From: Candidatus Kuenenia stuttgartensis
GTDB lineage: Bacteria; Planctomycetota; Planctomycetia; Planctomycetales; Planctomycetaceae
Assembly: GCA_945904015.1 (NCBI GenBank)
Contig: CAMDPK010000038.1
Coordinates: forward strand, 1-47,950
Length of the DNA: 47,950 nt
Direction: 5' to 3'
Within the stretch, counting starts at the first letter, position 1. The number at the start of each line of letters is the position of its first letter. The translations under genes and the position numbers were made by a program. The notes under the pieces were generated by a model. It ran no database searches. It saw nothing but the letters and a program-made list of their open reading frames with translations, and was not told the DNA's origin. Shown here in pieces: positions 43,160 to 47,950 of this stretch.

Positions 43160-45115
43160 ATGAATCGCAAGCTCACGTTATTGGCGGCTGCCGTGGTTGC
43201 CGTCGCCGTTGGGACATTCGACTTTCACGCGGATCAAACCGCATCGGCTCAAAGTTCGCAGGCGCGAGGCAAGACCAAGGCGACCATGAAACGCGGGGCG
43301 AAATCGAAGCCGGCCCCGCCCAAGAGCAACTTGCCGACCGGGGCCGAGAAGACCAAAGTCGAGATCGCTCCCGTCAAGCCGGAACTGCGCGACTCGGCGT
43401 TGCGGGCGGCGGCGAAGATCGACGCGCTCGTCGAGTCTGGATTGAGGAAGACCGGGCAGAAGCCCAATGAGATGTCATCGTCGGAGCATTTCCTTCGCCG
43501 AGTTTATCTCGACATCACGGGCACGATCCCGACCTCAAAGCAGACCGAAACGTTTCTGGCCAACAAGTCGGAGAGCACTCGGATCGCGCTGGTCGATAGC
43601 TTGCTCAACCGGCCCGGTTACGCCAGTCAGATGTACGATTGGATGGCAGACATCCTGCGGCTGGTCGATCGCTCGGACAACAACAATTATCTGCGGCCGT
43701 ACTCGGACTGGGTCAAGGAATGCCTGCGCGACAACGAGTCGTGGGACTCGATGGTGCATGACATGCTCACGGCCGAGGGACGCGTGTGGGATGAGCCGGC
43801 GGCGGGCTTCGTGCTTCGCGATCCGGGGATGCCGCTGGACAACCTCAACAACGCCGTGCGGATTTTTCTCGGCACTCGCATCGGTTGTGCTCAGTGCCAC
43901 GATCATCCGTTCGACAAGTGGACTCAGAAAGAGTTCTATTCGCTGGCGGCGTTCACGGCTGGCATCGAGTACCGGCCGACGACTCGCATCAACATCGCCC
44001 CCAAAGACATCGACAAAGCCTCCAGCAAGGACGGCAAGGAATCCAATGAGGCCCGGCAAGCGAAGCAGTTGATGCGGCTGAATCGCAACGGCGTCTCGAA
44101 CAACGACAAGAAACAACTCAAATTTCCGCACGACTATCAATACAGCAACGCCAAGCCGGAGCAGTTCGCGATACCAGCCGTGCTCTGGGGAACGGCTCCG
44201 TCGAAGATCAACAACGCCGACCGCCGCAAGGTCTTCGCCGATTGGGTTGCAACGGGCGACAACCCGCGCTTTCAACTGACGATGGCGAATCGGCTCTGGC
44301 AGAAGGCGATGGGGATCGGCCTGATCGAGCCGGCCGATGACATGAAGGACGAAACTAAAGCCACGAACCCCGAACTGATGGAGTTCCTCGCCAAGGAACT
44401 GGTCCGGCTGAAGTTCGATCTCAAGGAATTCCAACGAATCATTTACTACTCAAAGACGTACCAGCGAGCGGCGACCTACAGCGAACTCGATCCGGAGAAG
44501 CCGTATCTGTTCCCCGGCCCGCTGCTCCGCCGCATGACTGCCGAGCAGGTGTGGGATTCGCTGCTGACGCTGACGATGCCGAACCCGGACACCGTTGTCC
44601 GCCCGGATGACGATGAGTACGTCGAAACCGTGTCCCTGACCGATAAGACGACCGCTGAAGAGCTGCTCAAGAAAGTGGAACGGCTCGCAGAGGTTCGCAA
44701 GGAAGAGAACAAGGACAAGAACAAGCGGCTCTACAAAGGCCAGGAGTTGGTTCGTGCATCCGAGTTGCCGCAGCCGTTGCCGGAGGGTCACTTCCTGCGA
44801 CAGTTCGGTCAGAGCGATCGGCAGAGCATCGCCGACAGTCACACCGACGGCACCGTGCCGCAACTGCTGACGATGTTCAACGGCCCGGTCACGCACATGA
44901 TGCTGGAGCAAGGCTCGGTGATCTACAACGAAGTCACCGCCGAGAAATCGGTCGAAGCGCAGATCAACAAGATTTTTATTCTCGTGCTCAACCGCCATCC
45001 GACCCCTGCCGAGCGGGTGGTGGCTCAAAAAGAAATGAAATCCGCCGGCCCCGCCGGCTACGGCAATGTCATCTGGGCATTGCTCAACACGCGCGAGTTT
45101 CTGTTCGTTCAATAA
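43160..45115 (+). CDS. DUF1549/DUF1553 family secreted protein
   Basis: A 651-residue exported protein. Signal peptide about 1-31 (LLAAAVVAVAVG...ASAQ), then a Lys/Pro-rich segment. The DUF1549 domain has FLRRVYLDITGTIPTSKQTE, WDSMVHDMLTAEGR and the conserved GCAQCHDHPFDKW with CxxCH at Cys243, Cys246 and His247. The DUF1553 domain follows: RKVFADWVATGDNPRFQLTMANRLWQKAMG, GIGLIEPADDM, IYYSKTYQRAATYS, then late LLTMFNGP and NTREFLFVQ at the end. Such proteins are abundant in planctomycetes, usually paired with DUF1501, as here. A cytochrome-like heme site is possible but the function is unproven. GGAGAAAG precedes the ATG. Confidence 0.93.
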   Translation: MNRKLTLLAAAVVAVAVGTFDFHADQTASAQSSQARGKTKATMKRGAKSKPAPPKSNLPTGAEKTKVEIAPVKPELRDSALRAAAKIDALVESGLRKTGQKPNEMSSSEHFLRRVYLDITGTIPTSKQTETFLANKSESTRIALVDSLLNRPGYASQMYDWMADILRLVDRSDNNNYLRPYSDWVKECLRDNESWDSMVHDMLTAEGRVWDEPAAGFVLRDPGMPLDNLNNAVRIFLGTRIGCAQCHDHPFDKWTQKEFYSLAAFTAGIEYRPTTRINIAPKDIDKASSKDGKESNEARQAKQLMRLNRNGVSNNDKKQLKFPHDYQYSNAKPEQFAIPAVLWGTAPSKINNADRRKVFADWVATGDNPRFQLTMANRLWQKAMGIGLIEPADDMKDETKATNPELMEFLAKELVRLKFDLKEFQRIIYYSKTYQRAATYSELDPEKPYLFPGPLLRRMTAEQVWDSLLTLTMPNPDTVVRPDDDEYVETVSLTDKTTAEELLKKVERLAEVRKEENKDKNKRLYKGQELVRASELPQPLPEGHFLRQFGQSDRQSIADSHTDGTVPQLLTMFNGPVTHMMLEQGSVIYNEVTAEKSVEAQINKIFILVLNRHPTPAERVVAQKEMKSAGPAGYGNVIWALLNTREFLFVQ

Positions 45116-45122
45116 ACAGCGA

Positions 45123-45226
45123 TCACCAACCCCACTGGGCTTGTCCCAGTGGCTCGCGGGCTTTTGCGCTACTTGTGCTGAGTAGTGCAAAAGCCTGAAA
45201 CCACCGGGGCAAGCCCGGTGGGGTGA
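45123..45226. repeat. Imperfect ~45-bp inverted repeat between DUF1549 and DUF1501 genes
   Basis: Left arm 45123-45173 and right arm 45181-45226 share TCACC, GGGCTTG, CCAGTGG/CCGGTGG and GGCTTTTGC, with small gaps. The centre is short, so the whole fills the 134-bp gap as one hairpin, and co-transcription would have to pass through it. Confidence 0.82.
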
Positions 45227-45249
45227 GTGACAGGAAAGAAGGACCAATC

Positions 45250-46578
45250 ATGTTTCAGTTCGATTCCTTCCGACTCGATGACCTCTCGCGCCGGCAGTTG
45301 ATGGCCGACATGGCAAAGTATTGTCTTGGCGTCACTGTGCTGCCGGCTGGCTTCGCGGCGGCACTCGATGCGGCTGACAAAAAAGACGAAAAGAAGAAAG
45401 CCGCTCCAGTGAAGCCATCGTCATCGAGCAGCAGCGGTGGCAAAGCCAAGCATCTGATTTATCTCTACATGCAAGGAGCGATGTCGCAGCTCGACACGTT
45501 CGATCCGAAGCCCAAGAGCAAGGTGCAGGGGGACACGAAGCCGATCCAGACGAAAATCTCTGGCGTGCAGTTCGGCGAGAAGTTGCCGGAACTCGCCAAG
45601 ATCGCCGACAAGCTGGCGGTCATCCGCTCGATGAACACGACGACCGCTGCGCATGAGCCAGCTCGCTATCTGATGAGCACCAGCTACAAGCCGATCGCGA
45701 CCACGCGGCATCCGGGGTTGGGTTCGTGGGTCCACAAGATGCTCGGCCGAATTCACAAGGAGTTGCCGGTCGCGGTGCATGTCGGCGGCGGCATTGGGCC
45801 GGGATATCTCGGTGCCGAGTTCGCTCCAGTGCCAGTCGGCGATCCGTCGCTGGGCCTGCAGAACACGAAGTCGCCGGCGTATCTCAACGATTCCGCGTTC
45901 GACAAACGGATGGACCTGTCGCACGCCTTCGACAGTGACTTTCGCAAACTGGCGGGGACAAATCGCAAGGTCAACGGCTACGACGATCTCTACAAGGATG
46001 CGATTCACCTGCTGCGCAGCGAAGACCTCAAAGCGTTCGATATCAGCAAGGAATCGGACGACGCGAAGAAAGCGTATGGCGAGACACGCTTCGGCCGGGG
46101 TTGCTTGCTGGCTCGGCGATTGGTGGAGAATGGCGTGCGATACGTCGAAGTGTCGCTCGGCAGTTGGGACCATCACGTCGATCTGTGGACGAAGATGGGA
46201 ACCATCGGCAGCGAACTCGACAAGGCAGCCGCAAACCTGATCGCCGACTTGAATAGCCGTGGCTTGCTGAAAGACACGCTGGTTGTGATCGGCACCGAGT
46301 TCGGCCGCCGTCCGGAGATCAACCAAAACAGCGGCCGCGATCATCACCCGGCCGCGTACTCGTGCGTACTGGCCGGTGGTCCGATTAAGGGTGGCCAAGT
46401 CTGGGGAGCCAGCGATGCAGACGCCTTCCGCGTTGAGTCCGACGGTGTCACGCCGGAAGACTTCAACGCCACGATCGCGGTGGCGATGGGCATTCCGCAC
46501 GACAAAGAAATCCACTCGCCCGACGGCCGCCCATTCACGCTCGGCAACAAGGGTAAGCCGATTACGAAGTTGGTGTGA
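45250..46578 (+). CDS. DUF1501 family protein
   Basis: A 442-residue DUF1501 protein. The N-terminus has SRRQLMADMAKYCLGVTVLPAG, a twin-arginine-type signal with weak hydrophobic core. A Lys/Ser-rich stretch (DKKDEKKKAAPVKPSSSSSS) precedes the domain: HLIYLYMQGAMSQLDTFDPKP, RSMNTTTAAHEPAR, EVSLGSWDHHVDLW, VIGTEFGRRPEINQNSGRDHH and GGQVWGASDADAF. AAGGA lies before the ATG at 45250. It forms the usual pair with the DUF1549/DUF1553 gene 134 bp upstream. Function in the family is not settled; an alkaline-phosphatase-like fold is expected. Confidence 0.92.
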   Translation: MFQFDSFRLDDLSRRQLMADMAKYCLGVTVLPAGFAAALDAADKKDEKKKAAPVKPSSSSSSGGKAKHLIYLYMQGAMSQLDTFDPKPKSKVQGDTKPIQTKISGVQFGEKLPELAKIADKLAVIRSMNTTTAAHEPARYLMSTSYKPIATTRHPGLGSWVHKMLGRIHKELPVAVHVGGGIGPGYLGAEFAPVPVGDPSLGLQNTKSPAYLNDSAFDKRMDLSHAFDSDFRKLAGTNRKVNGYDDLYKDAIHLLRSEDLKAFDISKESDDAKKAYGETRFGRGCLLARRLVENGVRYVEVSLGSWDHHVDLWTKMGTIGSELDKAAANLIADLNSRGLLKDTLVVIGTEFGRRPEINQNSGRDHHPAAYSCVLAGGPIKGGQVWGASDADAFRVESDGVTPEDFNATIAVAMGIPHDKEIHSPDGRPFTLGNKGKPITKLV

Positions 46579-46597
46579 GTCGCCTCGCCCGACACTT

Positions 46598-46655
46598 AGC
46601 ACGAAGCGCCAGCGAGTGGAGCATTACGAACAACCACTCGCTGGCGCGTCGTGCT
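46598..46655 (+). repeat. Three-copy palindromic element, copy 3
   Basis: 22-bp arms (46598-46619, 46634-46655), one mismatch, loop AGCATTACGAACAA. Lies in the convergent gap between the DUF1501 and Gfo/Idh genes and ends seven bases before the latter's stop codon. Confidence 0.92.
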
Positions 46656-46662
46656 GGTGTGC

Positions 46663-47766
46663 TCAAACAACCTCGCTCAGCGCGACCGCTCGGTGTTCGG
46701 CGACGGAGCGATAACACGCTTCGACCAAGGCCATCGTCTTGAGGTTGTCGTCGCCACTGATCTCCGGCGGCGTCCCGTCTTCGAGGGCACACAGCAGTTG
46801 AGCCATCGGGCCGACGAAGGCATCGGGGAACCAGACTTCATCCCACCGCGGTTGATGCCACTGGCCGGCGGAAGATGTCGTCGAGTAGTCGAGCGTGCTG
46901 GGCGTGCGCTGCGGGTAACTCGGCCAGCCGATGGTCCCGCGTGCCAGGCCGGTCGTGCCCTCGATGCGCCAACGGATGCCGATGTCGGACGCTGCTCCTT
47001 CGAGAGTCGGGCCGGCCCAGACGTCGTCCCAGGACGAGGCTCGAAAACCGTTCGCGTATTCCAGGATGTAGAGGCAGATGCCGTCGGTGTGCTCGAATTT
47101 CTTTGACGTGCGCGGATCGGTGCGGACGCTGGCGAAAACTCGCTCCGGATCGCCGAACCAGTAGCGGAATGTATCGAGATGATGAATGCTCATGATCCGC
47201 AGCGTGACCCAGCCGAGCCGCTGTTGCCACGGCATCCAATGCGGGATTGCCCGCATGTCAATCGACGCGAAGATCGGCTCGCCCAGGTCGCCGCGTTCGA
47301 TCAGCCGCCGAGCCGCCCGCACCGATTGGTCGTAGCGCATGTTTTGATTCACGGCCAGCGTGATGCCCGACTTTTGGCACAGCCGGACGATCTCGGCGGC
47401 CTCGGCGAAATTCATTCCGAGAGGCTTCTGCGCGAGGATGCCGCGAATGTGATCGGCGTGTTTCACCGCTTCGCGCACGACGTCGATCTGCACGTCGGGC
47501 GGCACGGCAATGTCGATGACCTCGATGCTCTCGTCGGCGAGCAACGTCTGATAGCTGTCATGCACGGTCGCCAGTCCGTGTCGCGTTGCGACCTCTGCGG
47601 CACGGCTGCGCGATCCGGAACAAATCGCGATCGGATTGAACCCGGCTTGCCGGTACGCGACCAGATGGCAATCAGCCATGATGAAGCCGGCTCCGATGCA
47701 ACCGATGCGCGGTGATGTGTCGCGTGGCTGTTTCGGGCGAAAGTCGAGATCGTCAGTGGCGGGCAT
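46663..47766 (-). CDS. Gfo/Idh/MocA-family oxidoreductase
   Basis: A 367-residue NAD(P)-dependent oxidoreductase. The Rossmann start is [16 protein letters not shown] (Gly22, Gly25, Gly27), then [24 protein letters not shown], the LAQKPLG motif with the family Lys, and [12 protein letters not shown]. The C-terminal substrate domain includes [17 protein letters not shown], which holds the likely catalytic His and Asp. Members oxidise or epimerise sugars and polyols, which fits a polysaccharide-degrading neighbourhood, but the substrate is unknown. CGGAG precedes the ATG at 47766; the open frame extends 129 bp further without similarity. It converges on the DUF1501 gene. Confidence 0.92.
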   Translation of the reverse strand: MPATDDLDFRPKQPRDTSPRIGCIGAGFIMADCHLVAYRQAGFNPIAICSGSRSRAAEVATRHGLATVHDSYQTLLADESIEVIDIAVPPDVQIDVVREAVKHADHIRGILAQKPLGMNFAEAAEIVRLCQKSGITLAVNQNMRYDQSVRAARRLIERGDLGEPIFASIDMRAIPHWMPWQQRLGWVTLRIMSIHHLDTFRYWFGDPERVFASVRTDPRTSKKFEHTDGICLYILEYANGFRASSWDDVWAGPTLEGAASDIGIRWRIEGTTGLARGTIGWPSYPQRTPSTLDYSTTSSAGQWHQPRWDEVWFPDAFVGPMAQLLCALEDGTPPEISGDDNLKTMALVEACYRSVAEHRAVALSEVV

Positions 47767-47824
47767 GTGTGGCTCCGTGACTTGCACTGTCTCCACCGAG
47801 GCAAGCTCATTGGTATCTACACAA

Positions 47825-47950
47825 CTATCCGCACTTGAGGATGGGGAATGGTAGCGAGACATCACAAACGAGTTGTTTGAGGTCACTGAGATCATGGTGT
47901 TCGAGATATTCCAGCATCGTCAACACAACGCACAGTCCGGCCAGCAATGC
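47825..47950 (-). CDS. Possible C-terminal fragment of an unknown gene, cut by the window end
   Basis: On the minus strand an open frame runs from the window edge to a TAG at 47825-47827. It begins [20 protein letters not shown], a plausible membrane-helix end, and closes ...LPFPILKCG. At 41 codons it could be the tail of a membrane protein located beyond the window, or chance. No family is recognised. Confidence 0.3.
   Translation of the reverse strand, partial: ALLAGLCVVLTMLEYLEHHDLSDLKQLVCDVSLPFPILKCG

Overview
The window looks like a chromosomal segment from a G+C-rich member of the Planctomycetota. The evidence is the gene content: three secreted FGly sulfatases, a DUF1549/DUF1553 + DUF1501 pair and a second DUF1501 protein, a Ser/Thr kinase fused to WD40-type repeats beside a sigma factor, a giant LEPR-xLL surface protein with RTX repeats, a YHS-type secreted protein, hpnC/hpnD and lpxB. 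Genus cannot be fixed from sequence reading alone. No rRNA, tRNA, CRISPR array, transposase or phage gene was recognised.

Layout. 1-2.2 kb: the 5' end of der (minus), then hpnC-hpnD (plus, ATGA overlap), two squalene-pathway enzymes. 2.2-6.5 kb: a large kinase/propeller gene (minus) divergent from an ECF-like sigma factor (plus). 6.6-13.3 kb: one 2231-residue LEPR/GEVED/FG-GAP/RTX protein (minus). 13.5-16.5 kb: a YHS-domain secreted protein (minus) divergent from an SppA-like S49 protease (plus). 16.6-20.2 kb: two sulfatases, the first fused to an SGNH hydrolase domain. 20.2-23.5 kb (minus): a TolB-like propeller protein, DUF1501 and an NMT1/THI5-like lipoprotein. 23.8-28 kb (plus): SirB1-like protein, PriA and a family 2 glycosyltransferase, then an unusually small 25-residue Lys/Ala-rich gene (minus, 28101-28178) with a strong Shine-Dalgarno and a terminator. 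28.7-32 kb (plus): aminotransferase, secreted thioredoxin-like protein, LpxB. 32.2-36.9 kb (minus): a GntR-ABC ATPase-ABC permease operon with a clear palindromic operator. 37-41 kb: an old-yellow-enzyme-like oxidoreductase divergent from an MBL hydrolase, then a DUF1801 protein and a double-CXXCG/SMI1 fusion (minus). 41.3-47.8 kb: an iduronate-sulfatase-like gene (minus), DUF1549/1553 and DUF1501 (plus), a Gfo/Idh/MocA oxidoreductase (minus) and possibly the tail of another gene.

The most striking structure is not a gene. Many intergenic gaps carry a long inverted repeat, with arms of 18-45 bp that are perfect or nearly so. Six other loci carry arrays built from 7-bp units in strict phase, several folding back as inverted halves. 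One palindrome occurs three times (15363-15426, 42942-43010, 46598-46655) with a partly conserved asymmetric loop, which shows it is a defined element. Two ~200-bp elements with TTGGAGTGC-type ends look MITE-like, and one has the palindrome nested inside it. Three of these repeats lie inside conserved enzymes without breaking the frame (HpnD, PriA, the OYE-like oxidoreductase), and two run over the stop codons of the GntR and ABC ATPase genes. This resembles in-frame palindromic elements of Rickettsia in outcome, but the heptamer construction is different. It is my main candidate for an under-described system in this window. The inference that these are mobile rests on copy number and position, not on any transposase seen here.
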